A DNA stretch of 22,632 bases from an uncultured Porphyromonadaceae bacterium (GCA_900541865.1 UQLO01000036.1:1-22632); one strand, 5' to 3'; counted from the stretch's first letter, positions 1-9,718 are shown. Numbers and translations are program-made. Notes: generated by a model not told the origin, from the sequence alone.

Positions 1-34
1 CCTCCAGAAGGAGAGAGGGGGCTTTTCGTCGATA

Positions 35-74
35 CAGATTCCACCTCAAATTTTGCACTTCGATTTGGAATCTG
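35..74 (-). terminator. Possible hairpin downstream of the large secreted protein
   Basis: A perfect 9-base inverted repeat, CAGATTCCA at 35-43 and TGGAATCTG at 66-74, encloses a 22-base loop, about 40 bases past the stop codon of the minus-strand gene ending at 116. Its position suits a 3' end structure. However, the minus-strand transcript has no U-tract after the stem, and the window ends before the next gene, so the terminator role is only a guess. Confidence 0.3.
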
Positions 75-115
75 CAGTGCGCGTCGGGCGGCCTGTGGCG
101 TTGGGCGGTTATGCC

Positions 116-3100
116 TTATTCAACGGCAACCTTCACTACGGTTTGAGCCGCTTTGACGATATAGACGCCGGGGGCGACTCCGATAGAGGTCTCCTCGTCG
201 GCGATGGCGTCGAAAATGGTCATGCCATTGACGGCCGACACCGTCACTTGGCGGCCGGCGGCGCGGCGGATCACGATGGTGCGGTCGACAACTTCTATGG
301 CAGGCGCCGAGGCAATGTCGTCGATGCCGGAATTGTCGTTAAGGTCGACCGACACGCTGTTCGAGGGTGCCGACATGCCCTTGTTGTAGCGCACAATGGC
401 GTTGTAGGTGTGCACCGCAGGGGTAGCCGTAGCGTCGACATACTCGTTTGCGGCCACAATGGTCTCATTTATCTTGAGGCCGTCGCGGTAGATGTCGCAC
501 CCGAGTACTTCGAGCCCGGCAGTGCCGTCGACGCCTTCGTAGGTGATGTCGTCTATCATCAGCATGAAGCCGCCCACGGCGCAGCTGTTTATTGCGAAAT
601 GGGTCGTTCCTTCAGGCAGTTCCAGCTCATAGAGAGTCCATCCGCCGGGCACCTGGTCGACAACAAGCAGAGGCGTCGAAGCCTTCATCTGCTCGATGTC
701 GGTGCTTGCGCCGGCGTAAACAGCCAGTGCTTCGGGATATGAGGCATAGAAGCTCTTTGCATAGAACGAAATGGTCTGCGCATTGCCGCTCAGTTGAGGC
801 GATACGGCCCAGTCGTCGACCTTACCGTCGTCGTAGCGGTACATGCTTGCCAAATATTTGCTGCCCGAGTGAGCAACGAGCATCTCGTTGACGAGAACAT
901 CGGTGTCCCACACGAAGAACGAGCCGGTGGAGGCACCGGCGGTGATGCCGGGTATGGTAACGCCGCTTATGCCGCCCTGCAGGGCGCCGTCGGCGTCGAC
1001 GAAGGTCCATCCGTCGATTTCTTGTGCCCACGAGGAATAGCCCTCGAAGGTTTCAGTAAGCGTGCGGACAGCCGGCTCGGCAATGGCGGGAAGCGTCCAC
1101 TCAAGTTTTGCGGCATTGCTCTGGGTCTTTTCGCCGGTGAGATTCTCTATTGCCGGAAGAGTGCTTGCCACAGGGGCCACTTCAGCCGCTCCGGTTTCAT
1201 CGTTGGCGGCGCTTTCGTCGCCGGCGAGTTCAACCTTGGCAGTGTATACCACCGAGGCAGCCGCCAGCGGGCTCATTGTGCAGTCGAAAGAAACCGGCAC
1301 GGAAGTTCCGGCCGCAAGAGCTTCTATCGTTTTGGAAGCGGCGGCTTCGCCGTCGGCGTAAAGAGTAACGGAGGCAGCGGCGACGTCCTGAGTGCCCACG
1401 TTGGCAATGGTCACATCCACTATGAAGTCGCTGCCGGCCAAGGCCTGCGAAGGAGCTTCGATGGCTGTGGCAGCCAAGTCGCAAGCCTTGAGGTCGCCGA
1501 CCACGATATTGTCGACAAATGTGTAGACATAGGTTTTGGTCTCGGCTTCAATGCGAATCATAACCGTCTTGCCGGCAAAAGCGCTCAGGTCGGCCGAAAC
1601 ATAGCCCCAACGGCCGCCGTCGGCAACGGTGCCGACGGTCTTGGTCGACAGGAGCGTCCATTCGGTCGCCTCCGGCTCGCGGGCATATATGCCGACCTCA
1701 TTTTCATTGGGCGTGTTGTCGGCCATAAGGTTGTAGGTGTAGTAACCGACACCGGGGTTCTGCATTTCGGCCAGATTTATCTTGCCCGAAATCATCGAGG
1801 CTTTGCTGCCAACATTAATGCCCTTCATGCCGATGAAGCCATTGTCGGAATCCTGCGATTTGACTCCTCCGATGATTCTGTCGTTATAGACACCCCATTC
1901 GCCGTTGGAGGCGTAGCCGGTAGCCCAGGAGTATCCTCCGGCCGTACCATCGGCAAAGGAGCATGTCAGGCCCGCGTAGGGGGTGCCCACGGGGATGACG
2001 GGAGTGGGAGTGCCGTTGCCAAGCATTCCTTCGTAGTTCGCGAACACTGCAAACTGAACGAAGGCCTGAGCGCCCTCGGCCACAGCGCGGCCTTCGGCTT
2101 CGGTGCCGGCGATGTCGGTAATCATCGGCATCCAGCCTTCCGAGCTCTGGTAGGCGATGATATAGGTCACGCCACCGTTGACATAGGTCTGTCCTTCGAC
2201 GTCTTCGGTGACCGGCGCCCAGGTTATCTTCACAATGCCCTCGGAGGTCTCCACCATATTCACGCCCGTGGGAGGCACAGGTTTCTGATAGCCTACATAG
2301 GCCGACACCGTGGCGGGAGCGCCCGCGCTTTCGGTATTGTATGCGGTGACGGTCCAGGTGTACTGTCCCGAACGGGGTATTTCATCGACCACCGTCTGAG
2401 CTGAACCGGGTGCTACATTTTCAAGGACCTTCACAAGCTCATCATTGCGCTTGATTTCTATTTTGGCGATTTCGCTGAGGGGGATTTCGGTGAAGGTCGC
2501 CGAGGGAGCGGTGAACTCGAGCTGTGCTTTGAGGGGCTCACCCTGCACGGGGGCAAGGGCCGAAACGGTCAGGTTTTCCACCGCGGCCGGTCCGTTGACC
2601 GCAGAACCTTCGGAGAGCACAACGTCGTCGACAAAGAGATAATACTTGTCTTTGTCGGAGATGGCATGGAATCCGATGTAGTAAACGCCGGTTTCTTCGG
2701 GGGTTATGAATTGAACAAATTCATGGAGGTCGGAAGCTCCGTTGCCGTCGATTTCCGTAGGGGGCACAACCTCGTTTGTGAGAGCGGCCGGATTGGGGGC
2801 TGCTCCATATTTAACCTCGAGGCGCTCCACATTGCTGCGGTTCTGATTGTTGGCGTTGAAGGTGAGTCGGTAGGCTTTTCCGCCCTCAAGACGCATAGGG
2901 GGCATCAGGGCCCAGTCGTCGGCATCGTAATTGGTGCTGTAGGCGTACCGCAGTTTGCCGCCGGTAGATTCCCAAGTGCGGTTGTCGCCGTTGACATTGA
3001 GTATGGTCCAGTCATTGATGGCCTGGCCGTAGGCGCTGAAGTCGTTTGAGTATGGCGGTTCCGTCGAACCCAGCACTATCCCGGACGTTTTGCCGGCCAC

Positions 3101-4675
3101 CGAAGTGATTTCGGCGCTATGAGCCGTAACTTCATAGTAGTACTTGGTAAGCTCGGCGGGCATAGCGATGGCCTCGGTAAAGGAGCACTCCCTTATTTCC
3201 CGGCCAACCTTCTCTTCGCCGGGATAGCGGACCACATCGTATACCACATTTTCAGGGTCGATATATCCGCCGTCGGTGGTGGAAGCCACCGGCTGCCATG
3301 TCACGGTAAAGTTTCCGCCGGCATATTCAAGCATCGGCGCCGGAGCGGCCGGTATGCCGTAGCCGACAAACAGGCTGACATTCACCTTGGGGCTCGGACC
3401 ATTTTCGTTGGAGACCACAACAGCCACAACAGTGGTGCCGCTTGCCGAAGCCGTCACCTCGGCATCCACATGCTGGCCGTAGGCAGCGGTGCCGGTCTTC
3501 ACCTCGGCATTGTTGAGGGTGATTGTGTAGTTTACGCTTCCGGTGGCCGGCGTGCCGTCGAAAAGTGTTGCGGGGCAGTCGAACGACACCGTTCCCGTGA
3601 GGCTGCCGTTGGGAAATTCAGCCGCCAGATTCTCTGCCGCGGCCGGAGCGTTTGCTTCAGCCTCAGGCACCACAACGTACATAAAGGCTATTTCGTCGTT
3701 TTGCTCAAACTGGAAAAGGTCGGTGGCCACACCGGTGGCAAGGTCAACTTCGCAGAGAACGCCCGTCTCGCTGGCATCGCAGACATTCCAGAACATGCGG
3801 CCGGTAGTGGGGTCTATGCACGCCGACGAGCGGTAGAGCGGGTCCTTGCCCGTGTCGCCTATCATTGTGACCTCACCATTGGTCTTGTCGACCGTGGCCA
3901 AATAGGTGAATTGGTCGGTAATCTGGCCCGACTCGTTTCCTAAAAATTCATAGAATATTGCGTAAAGCTGACCGTTGGCGTCGCAGGCAAGGGCGTTGCA
4001 GCCGTCGCCGGCGCCTTCGAGATCGGCGATGCGGCTCACACTAATTCCATATTCGTCGAATGTCAGTGTGCCCAGCGAAAGTCCGGTCTCATAATCGTCG
4101 TAGCAAATCACATAGACTGTTCCCGACACCGGATCTTCAGCGGCGGCGAAGAAACTGTTGTAGCGCGACGAGCCGAACGAAGATGTTTCCTCTCCGGAGG
4201 CTATATCGTATGCGCTGACGTAGTAGCTCTCGTATGGACCCATCTTGCGGGTGTACTGGTTGTAGAGCAGATTGTCGTGGACCACAGAACCTTCCTTGCC
4301 GCCGGTGGCGTAGAAGAGGTTTTCTGTCTTACCTTCGATTATTTTCGAATAGCCCACTGTTGAGGCATCGTTGTAGATCACCATGCCGTAGAGCATGGGA
4401 AGTTCGGTCGACGATGCTTCGCGGCGGGGAGCGTTGACATCGGCCAGCGACGTGGCCGAAGTGAGCTCCTTCATAAAAGGAGCCGCAATGCCGTTGTCGC
4501 CTCGCGCAGGAAGCATCTTGATTCGGCTTGTCTGTGTTGGCTCTCCGGGCACCGCCCGGGCAAGAGCTTCCGAAGGCACGGCGCTCAACCGTTCCATCTG
4601 TGGATATGCGACCGCAGCGGCGAAACTGCCAAGCGTCAGCGTTGCAGCCACAATTCCCGATAGCAGTTTTCTCAT
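116..4675 (-). CDS. Secreted multidomain adhesin-like protein with T9SS-type C-terminal sorting domain
   Basis: The product is about 1519 residues. I start it at the ATG at 4675 rather than the in-frame ATG at 4696, because the signal peptide (MRKLLSG, then a hydrophobic Ala/Leu/Val run) begins there. After the signal comes a region of about 250 residues with propeller-like repeats (ATVDKTNGEVTMIGDTG). It is followed by Fn3-like beta domains. Three jelly-roll, choice-of-anchor J / cleaved-adhesin-like modules begin near residues 540, 905 and 1215; the last has the typical DDWAVSPQL motif. A CARDB-like domain lies near 1065-1150 (VDVTIANVGTQDV). The last 60 or so residues, with VSAVNGMTIFDA and GVYIVKAA, resemble the T9SS type A sorting domain, which directs export across the outer membrane and surface attachment. 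The domain style recalls gingipain haemagglutinin regions. There is no protease motif that I can see, so binding or scaffolding is likelier than catalysis. The ligand is unknown. Confidence 0.85.
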   Translation of the reverse strand: MRKLLSGIVAATLTLGSFAAAVAYPQMERLSAVPSEALARAVPGEPTQTSRIKMLPARGDNGIAAPFMKELTSATSLADVNAPRREASSTELPMLYGMVIYNDASTVGYSKIIEGKTENLFYATGGKEGSVVHDNLLYNQYTRKMGPYESYYVSAYDIASGEETSSFGSSRYNSFFAAAEDPVSGTVYVICYDDYETGLSLGTLTFDEYGISVSRIADLEGAGDGCNALACDANGQLYAIFYEFLGNESGQITDQFTYLATVDKTNGEVTMIGDTGKDPLYRSSACIDPTTGRMFWNVCDASETGVLCEVDLATGVATDLFQFEQNDEIAFMYVVVPEAEANAPAAAENLAAEFPNGSLTGTVSFDCPATLFDGTPATGSVNYTITLNNAEVKTGTAAYGQHVDAEVTASASGTTVVAVVVSNENGPSPKVNVSLFVGYGIPAAPAPMLEYAGGNFTVTWQPVASTTDGGYIDPENVVYDVVRYPGEEKVGREIRECSFTEAIAMPAELTKYYYEVTAHSAEITSVAGKTSGIVLGSTEPPYSNDFSAYGQAINDWTILNVNGDNRTWESTGGKLRYAYSTNYDADDWALMPPMRLEGGKAYRLTFNANNQNRSNVERLEVKYGAAPNPAALTNEVVPPTEIDGNGASDLHEFVQFITPEETGVYYIGFHAISDKDKYYLFVDDVVLSEGSAVNGPAAVENLTVSALAPVQGEPLKAQLEFTAPSATFTEIPLSEIAKIEIKRNDELVKVLENVAPGSAQTVVDEIPRSGQYTWTVTAYNTESAGAPATVSAYVGYQKPVPPTGVNMVETSEGIVKITWAPVTEDVEGQTYVNGGVTYIIAYQSSEGWMPMITDIAGTEAEGRAVAEGAQAFVQFAVFANYEGMLGNGTPTPVIPVGTPYAGLTCSFADGTAGGYSWATGYASNGEWGVYNDRIIGGVKSQDSDNGFIGMKGINVGSKASMISGKINLAEMQNPGVGYYTYNLMADNTPNENEVGIYAREPEATEWTLLSTKTVGTVADGGRWGYVSADLSAFAGKTVMIRIEAETKTYVYTFVDNIVVGDLKACDLAATAIEAPSQALAGSDFIVDVTIANVGTQDVAAASVTLYADGEAAASKTIEALAAGTSVPVSFDCTMSPLAAASVVYTAKVELAGDESAANDETGAAEVAPVASTLPAIENLTGEKTQSNAAKLEWTLPAIAEPAVRTLTETFEGYSSWAQEIDGWTFVDADGALQGGISGVTIPGITAGASTGSFFVWDTDVLVNEMLVAHSGSKYLASMYRYDDGKVDDWAVSPQLSGNAQTISFYAKSFYASYPEALAVYAGASTDIEQMKASTPLLVVDQVPGGWTLYELELPEGTTHFAINSCAVGGFMLMIDDITYEGVDGTAGLEVLGCDIYRDGLKINETIVAANEYVDATATPAVHTYNAIVRYNKGMSAPSNSVSVDLNDNSGIDDIASAPAIEVVDRTIVIRRAAGRQVTVSAVNGMTIFDAIADEETSIGVAPGVYIVKAAQTVVKVAVE

Positions 4676-4800
4676 AATGATTATGGTTGGTTTCATTGTT
4701 AATCAGCCGGGGCGAAACCTTTTTACGCGGCTGATGGTGAAAATATTGAGGATAGGATTTCTGCTATGGTCAAAAAACGAACGACGTTTGCACGACGCCG

Positions 4801-4808
4801 CAAATATA
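4801..4808 (-). promoter_or_regulatory. Candidate Bacteroidetes -7 box for the secreted protein gene
   Basis: Read on the minus strand this is TATATTTG, an exact match to the Bacteroidetes -7 consensus TAnnTTTG. It lies about 125 bases upstream of the preferred start at 4675. A matching -33 TTTG is not at the usual spacing; only GCTG or GTTG occur nearby. The assignment therefore rests on one box and on the position between two genes. Confidence 0.45.
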
Positions 4809-4851
4809 CAAATATTTTTTATTTATCAGCCGCAACGCACATTTTTTTTCG

Positions 4852-4878
4852 TCTTTTTGCCTCAATTTCGCAAAAAGA
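4852..4878. terminator. AT-rich dyad just after the export operon
   Basis: A perfect 9-base inverted repeat, TCTTTTTGC at 4852-4860 and GCAAAAAGA at 4870-4878, has a 9-base loop and starts 3 bases beyond the barrel gene's stop codon. It is where a terminator of the minus-strand operon would be expected. On that strand the stem is followed by an A-run rather than a U-run, so it may instead protect the 3' end or be a protein site near the next promoter. Confidence 0.35.
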
Positions 4879-4880
4879 GT

Positions 4881-5957
4881 TCAATTTATTACTTTTTGCG
4901 CGCCTTTGCTTAGACTTGGTCGGAGGGGGTATGAGCGGCCGAAACGCAGTGTAAGTGATATTTTCTGGTAGAACATGAAGCTGCCGGGGGTGAAGCGGAA
5001 GTCGAGGGCGGTGCGCAGGTCGAGAAAGCTGCGGCGCACTATGCCGTAGCTGAGTTCGGCGCGGTCGTAGAAGCTGGCGGCGTAGTAAGGCTCGCCCTGG
5101 TAGAGCAGTGAGCCGAAGATGCCGTAGCTCGGCAGGAGGCGTCCGCCGGCGTAGAGCATGTTCTTGAGGCGGAAACCGCGCCATCCGGCTGTAATTTCCA
5201 GCCATGCGCCGGCCGGGGTGCGCCAGCCGCCCGCCTCGCGGTTGCGCTCTATGGTGATGGCCATGCCGGCGCGAAGGCGCAGGCTGTCGAGCGGAGCGAC
5301 AAGGGGCGTGAGGTCGGCGCCGACGTAGGGCGCGGCCAGGAAGTTGTCGACGATATGCATATTCTCCGGAGCATGCTTTGTCAGAGCCAGATGGTTCATT
5401 GTGAGATATGCTCCGGCCATCCAGGGTCGCTGAGGATGCTGCCAGCGGCCGTGGGCCACTATGGAGAAGGATTCGCGCTTGGTTTCGGTCTGCTTTTGGC
5501 GCCAGTCGAGGTAGATTTCGGCAAAGGACCGTCCGCCGCGCCACTGCAGGAGAGCCCCGCGTATATCGGGCTGAAAATAGGCCGTGGAGTCGCCCCACAT
5601 AAAGGACGGCAACTCTTCGAAGAGCTGGCTGCGGGGAAATATACCCAGCGAGCCGCTCCAACGCTGCGAGTCGTGGCGGTAGTAGAGCACGGGGCGAACG
5701 CGGCGACCGGACCAGTCGTAGGCGATGGGCTGAATCCACTCTATGCCGCCGGCGAAGGTGTCGCCCGCACCGAGGCGCACGCCGACGGTGGGCCGCAGAC
5801 GCGTGAAGAATATGGTTTCGGGGTCGGTGTGGGTGCGGTCGCCCTCGCGGTTGTCGAAAACGGTCTCGAAGTCAATGTCCCACACAAAGGCCGTCTGGGC
5901 TGCCGCGCCCAGCCAGAGACCCGCCAGGATTGCTATGAGGAAGGCTCGCAGTTTCAT
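4881..5957 (-). CDS. Uncharacterised outer-membrane beta-barrel protein of the polysaccharide export operon
   Basis: The product is 358 residues with a clear signal peptide (MKLRAFLIAILAGLWLGAAA, likely cleaved before Gln). The mature part alternates aromatic and polar residues in strand-length stretches (RPVLYYRHDSQRWSGSLGIF, YDRAELSYGIV, ISLTLRFG) with no cytoplasmic-type motif. This pattern fits an integral outer-membrane barrel. About 20 residues follow the last predicted strand, which is unusual for a barrel that normally ends in an aromatic residue. Its start codon overlaps the stop of the Wzy-like gene in ATGA, so it is translated with the export machinery. A role in polymer secretion or in holding polymer at the surface is plausible by context only. 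I do not recognise the family. Confidence 0.7.
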   Translation of the reverse strand: MKLRAFLIAILAGLWLGAAAQTAFVWDIDFETVFDNREGDRTHTDPETIFFTRLRPTVGVRLGAGDTFAGGIEWIQPIAYDWSGRRVRPVLYYRHDSQRWSGSLGIFPRSQLFEELPSFMWGDSTAYFQPDIRGALLQWRGGRSFAEIYLDWRQKQTETKRESFSIVAHGRWQHPQRPWMAGAYLTMNHLALTKHAPENMHIVDNFLAAPYVGADLTPLVAPLDSLRLRAGMAITIERNREAGGWRTPAGAWLEITAGWRGFRLKNMLYAGGRLLPSYGIFGSLLYQGEPYYAASFYDRAELSYGIVRRSFLDLRTALDFRFTPGSFMFYQKISLTLRFGRSYPLRPSLSKGAQKVIN

Positions 5958-7429
5958 CGGGATGAGGTTTCTTCGGGGCGTTCGCGGTTGGCAAGAATAA
6001 CCATTGCGTATGATAAAGCCAAAAGCTGGGCGCCGATAAAGCGCGTCGGCGAGGAAAAACCGCCCACGCCCATCACCAGCACGAACACCAAGGTGGCCAA
6101 GTAGATGTAGTTATACCTCAACCGGCAGATTGTCAGCCACACACCGAAAAGAAAGACATTCATCACAATCAGGCCTGCCCATCCGGCTTGAACGAAGATT
6201 TCCAACGGTATTACCTCAATACCGGTCGAGACCTCCGTACTTTTGGTAACGTCGGTATAGTATTCGTTGTCGACAATAAAACGAGTGCTTTTGGTGAACT
6301 GCGGATGAAGAAAACCCAATCCTATCCATTCCTTATGGTAGAGTTCTACCAGCTCGAGCTTGGGAATGGCCTGGGCCATACGTCCGGAACCGAATTCGGC
6401 TATATCCTCATCGTCGACCGCATTGGCAAGATCAACAAACTGGTCGATGGTACTCTTTATTCGCAGTGTCGACGTTGTGTAATTGTATTCGTCGGTCGTT
6501 GTGGGCAGCAGGCAGTCGATGCCGAACAGGAGCAACCCGCAGACTACAGCCACTCCGGCGATTTTTGCAAGTCGGCGTAAAGAGCCCTGAAAGAGGAGCA
6601 GGGTCACCGTGAGGGCGGTAAGGTAGGTGAAGGTGAAGGTTGTCAATGCCGATACCACCACCAAGAGCCAAACCCACTTCGGAAGGCGGAACATCCGCAT
6701 TGCCGGCACCATAACGATTGGGATAAAAAGCAACCCATGAGGGTAGATTCGGGTCGGCGACAGCGAGAAAGGATTGAAATAGACCGTAGAGATGGTCACA
6801 CCTCCGCCCCACGAGCATACCGGCATGAAGAAATAGCCTTTGAGAATCAGGCTGTCGAGGATGTAGAAGACGCAGACTATTATCAGAAACACCATCAGCC
6901 TGCGCACCATTTCTTTTATTTGGAACGGATGGTTCGCAAACGTACCTAAGAACACAAAGACAATGATGAACGAGAAGTAGCCGCGCATCACGATGAACTG
7001 CGTGCTCATACTCTCCCACGACTGAGTGGCTATCCAGAACAATGCCACTACATAAAGCAGGTATAAAACCAGCATGCGCCGCACAGGCACCGGCTTGCGC
7101 AGAAGTACCGCGAAGGCCAGCGACGCAAGGATGCCCAAGTCGTAGAATTTCACCGGGAACACATCCTGCGGCATCTGCCCATAGCCGCCCATCAGGAAGA
7201 ACAGCATGATGGCGAAGTCATAGCGGTTCTCGCGGAAGGCCTTGAGCATAACGGCAAGGCACACCAGTATGGCCGGGTAAATGTGCAGGCCCGTCAGGCT
7301 CAGGCACACCATAAAGATGGCGGGCCACAGAAAATCGGACTTTGCCAGCTTCAGGTCAGCCTTTTCCGTGGTGGCGGACTTGGGGCGTTCGCCGAATGCG
7401 GAAGGTATGTAGAGAACGGAATGGCTCAC
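5954..7429 (-). CDS. Polytopic Wzy/O-antigen-ligase-like membrane protein
   Basis: The product is 491 residues, mostly hydrophobic, with roughly ten or more predicted transmembrane segments beginning near residue 35 and ending with one near 455-480. A large soluble loop (about residues 310-405) is rich in charged residues and precedes the last helices; a long periplasmic loop of this kind is typical of Wzy polymerases and WaaL-type ligases. The gene sits directly behind a Wzc-like kinase, overlapping its stop by ATGA, which is the position expected for a polymerase of the exported glycan. I see no signature that separates polymerase from ligase, and these families are poorly conserved, so the call combines topology and context. 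An EpsG-like polymerase is the main alternative. Confidence 0.7.
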   Translation of the reverse strand: MSHSVLYIPSAFGERPKSATTEKADLKLAKSDFLWPAIFMVCLSLTGLHIYPAILVCLAVMLKAFRENRYDFAIMLFFLMGGYGQMPQDVFPVKFYDLGILASLAFAVLLRKPVPVRRMLVLYLLYVVALFWIATQSWESMSTQFIVMRGYFSFIIVFVFLGTFANHPFQIKEMVRRLMVFLIIVCVFYILDSLILKGYFFMPVCSWGGGVTISTVYFNPFSLSPTRIYPHGLLFIPIVMVPAMRMFRLPKWVWLLVVVSALTTFTFTYLTALTVTLLLFQGSLRRLAKIAGVAVVCGLLLFGIDCLLPTTTDEYNYTTSTLRIKSTIDQFVDLANAVDDEDIAEFGSGRMAQAIPKLELVELYHKEWIGLGFLHPQFTKSTRFIVDNEYYTDVTKSTEVSTGIEVIPLEIFVQAGWAGLIVMNVFLFGVWLTICRLRYNYIYLATLVFVLVMGVGGFSSPTRFIGAQLLALSYAMVILANRERPEETSSR

Positions 7430-9708
7430 TTACCTTTGGCCTTGTAGCCGTAGCTCTTCTTGGCGGCGGTGCCGTTGATGACCAGACTGATCTTCTTGAG
7501 ACGTCGCTGCTCGTAGATGTCGTTGATAAGCTCGAGGTCGCTCAGGGAGGTATAGTTGGCGCGGCATACGTAGATTGCGGCGTCGGCGATGCGGTCCAGG
7601 GTGAAGGTGTCGCTCACCAGGCCGATGGGCGCCGTGTCGACGATGATGTAGTCGTAGTTGTCGCGCAGGGTGGCGAAGAGTTCGTCGACCCGCTTGGAGA
7701 TAAGCATCTCGGCGGGGTTGGGAGGCACGGGGCCGGCGCAGATCACGTCCAGCCCGGGAGCATCCTGCAGCGGGGTGATGATGTCCTTGAGCTGTATGTC
7801 GTGCGAGGCCAGATACTGGGTGAGGCCGAAGCGCGGCGACAGGTGGAGGTAGTTGGCCAACTGCGGGTTGCGGATATCCATACCTACCAGGAGCACCTTC
7901 TTGCCCAGAAGGGCCAGCGAGGCCGACAGATTGATGGAGATATAGCTCTTGCCCTCGCCGGAGGAGGTCGAGGTCATCAGCACTACCTTGTCGCGCGGGT
8001 CGGTGAGCACGAAGAGCAGGTTCGAGCGCATCAGGCGGAATAGCTCGGCCGACGACGACGTGTCGTCTGCAGTGACCACGAGATTGCGGCCGGTCTTGTC
8101 GATGCACATTTCGCCGAGAATGGGCACGTCGGTCATGCGTTCAACATCCGAGCGGGTTTCGAAGCGGTTGTAGATAAGCTTGCGTATCCACAGCCAGAAG
8201 GGGGGTATGCACAGGCCCAGAAAGAAAGCCAATGCAAGAATCATTTTCTTGCCAAGTCCAAGAGGCTCGCTCTCGGTGTAGGCCTCGTCGATAATCTGAC
8301 CCTTGGGGGTGGCGTTGGCAAGAAGCATGGCGTTTTCTTCGCTGCGCTTGAGCAGGAAGAAGTAGAGCTGGCTCTTGACGCTCTGCTGGCGGCGAAGGTC
8401 CATGAACTCGCGTTCCTGCTGCGGAATGGTGCCCAAGACGGCATATGCGGCGGTCATTTCGTTCTGCACCTCGCGCACTGCCACATCGGCCGACTCCTTG
8501 GCGCGCCGCATCGTCTCGGCAAGGTTCCGACGGGTAAGGTCTATGCGCGCCTCCAGGTTTTGGACGGTGCGGTTGTCGGGCGACGCTTCGCGAAGTATAT
8601 CGTCGCGGCGTATTATCAGGTTGTTGTAGTTGTTGACCGCAGTCTGCACACCTTCGTTGTCGATATTGATCGGCACAAGACTGAATTGATTGGCGGGGTC
8701 GGCAAGGAATTCATTGGCCATGTTGAGTATCTCGGCATTTGTCTGCGCTCCCAACAGGGCTTCCTCAAGGCGTCCGCGCTTCTCGGTCTGGTAGACGGCC
8801 TCAGCTCCGAGGTCGGTGATGCCGTGATTTTCCTTGTAGTCCTGAATCTGGCCTTCGGCGGTACTGAGGTCGCGGGCGAGTATCTCCAGTCGGCTTTCCA
8901 GGAAGTCGGCCGTGAGTTCTCCCTGGCGGTTCTTCTGGTGTATGCCCTGCTGGTTGTACTTTTCGATGATTTCATTGAGAATGGCCATGCCGTATTCCGG
9001 CACCGGGGTCTCTATGCTCATCTTGATTACGTTGCTTCGCTTGGAGGCGATTTCGTTGACCACGTTTTGATCGAGCACTTCGGCGGCGGAGTCGTAGCCG
9101 CGCACTGAAATAACCGTGGTGAGCTTTTCGCCGGTCGGGTAGTGCTCGGTGGCGGCTATGGTGAAGTCGCCCAGAGGTGTGCTGAGGGTCTTGGGTAGCT
9201 CTACTTCGTCGTAAGAGCCGACCTTCTTGCCGCGTATGCGCACCGTGATGTTGGCCTTCATGTCCGGATGCACCTTAACCTTAAAGGAAATGCCGGTGCT
9301 GAGAGTGTCCATAATGCCGGGGCCCGGGATAATGTCGACGGGGAAGTCCGGATAGACGAACTCATAGTTCATCAGGCTCTTGCGGACAAAGTGGTCGACG
9401 TTGAGCCGGAGCGCCTTGGCGACATCGCGGTAGACGGAGTGGCTGGATATGATGAAAATTTCGTCGTCTACATAGCCGTCGCTACCGAAAAGGTCGCTCA
9501 GTGAGCCCATTGCTTCGGCCATTGCGTCTTTCTGCTGCGAAATGAGCACGTTGGCGTGTACGGCGTATTTTTCCGGTGTGCGCTTTATATATATGAACGC
9601 GAGGGCGACGCAAACAATCACCGAAATCGCGAATAGGTACCAGTGCGCCTTGTACTGATGAAAGAGAGATTTTACGTCTATGAAGTCGGAATTCTTTTTC
9701 TTAGCCAT
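7426..9708 (-). CDS. wzc: Polysaccharide co-polymerase / BY-family tyrosine kinase (Wzc-like)
   Basis: This inner-membrane protein (760 residues) controls chain length and drives export together with the Wza-like partner. The first transmembrane helix is at about residues 22-41. It is followed by a Wzz-type periplasmic domain, a coiled-coil stretch near 265-420, a G-rich segment, and a second helix near 485-505. The cytoplasmic ATPase domain carries Walker A SSGEGKS (Lys587), a Walker A' VLLVGMDIRNP (Asp611) and Walker B IIVDTAP (Asp691). Bacterial tyrosine kinases of this family autophosphorylate a C-terminal tyrosine cluster. Here the tail is short, SYGYKAKGK, with only Tyr753 and Tyr755. 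The gene starts 10 bases after the Wza-like stop and ends in an ATGA overlap with the Wzy-like gene. Assignment is strong; kinase activity is inferred. Confidence 0.93.
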   Translation of the reverse strand: MAKKKNSDFIDVKSLFHQYKAHWYLFAISVIVCVALAFIYIKRTPEKYAVHANVLISQQKDAMAEAMGSLSDLFGSDGYVDDEIFIISSHSVYRDVAKALRLNVDHFVRKSLMNYEFVYPDFPVDIIPGPGIMDTLSTGISFKVKVHPDMKANITVRIRGKKVGSYDEVELPKTLSTPLGDFTIAATEHYPTGEKLTTVISVRGYDSAAEVLDQNVVNEIASKRSNVIKMSIETPVPEYGMAILNEIIEKYNQQGIHQKNRQGELTADFLESRLEILARDLSTAEGQIQDYKENHGITDLGAEAVYQTEKRGRLEEALLGAQTNAEILNMANEFLADPANQFSLVPINIDNEGVQTAVNNYNNLIIRRDDILREASPDNRTVQNLEARIDLTRRNLAETMRRAKESADVAVREVQNEMTAAYAVLGTIPQQEREFMDLRRQQSVKSQLYFFLLKRSEENAMLLANATPKGQIIDEAYTESEPLGLGKKMILALAFFLGLCIPPFWLWIRKLIYNRFETRSDVERMTDVPILGEMCIDKTGRNLVVTADDTSSSAELFRLMRSNLLFVLTDPRDKVVLMTSTSSGEGKSYISINLSASLALLGKKVLLVGMDIRNPQLANYLHLSPRFGLTQYLASHDIQLKDIITPLQDAPGLDVICAGPVPPNPAEMLISKRVDELFATLRDNYDYIIVDTAPIGLVSDTFTLDRIADAAIYVCRANYTSLSDLELINDIYEQRRLKKISLVINGTAAKKSYGYKAKGK

Positions 9709-9718
9709 GTCTTGCGGT

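Noticed and set aside
794..2404. Long plus-strand open frame (536 codons) opposite the secreted protein
   Set aside because: It is the antisense of the large minus-strand gene, its translation is rich in Gly/His/Val/Arg without domains, and GC-rich DNA gives such frames by chance.
4819..5739. 306-codon minus-strand frame over the barrel gene
   Set aside because: Its product is Arg/Pro/Leu-rich nonsense. The other frame at 4881-5957 has a signal peptide and an ATGA coupling.
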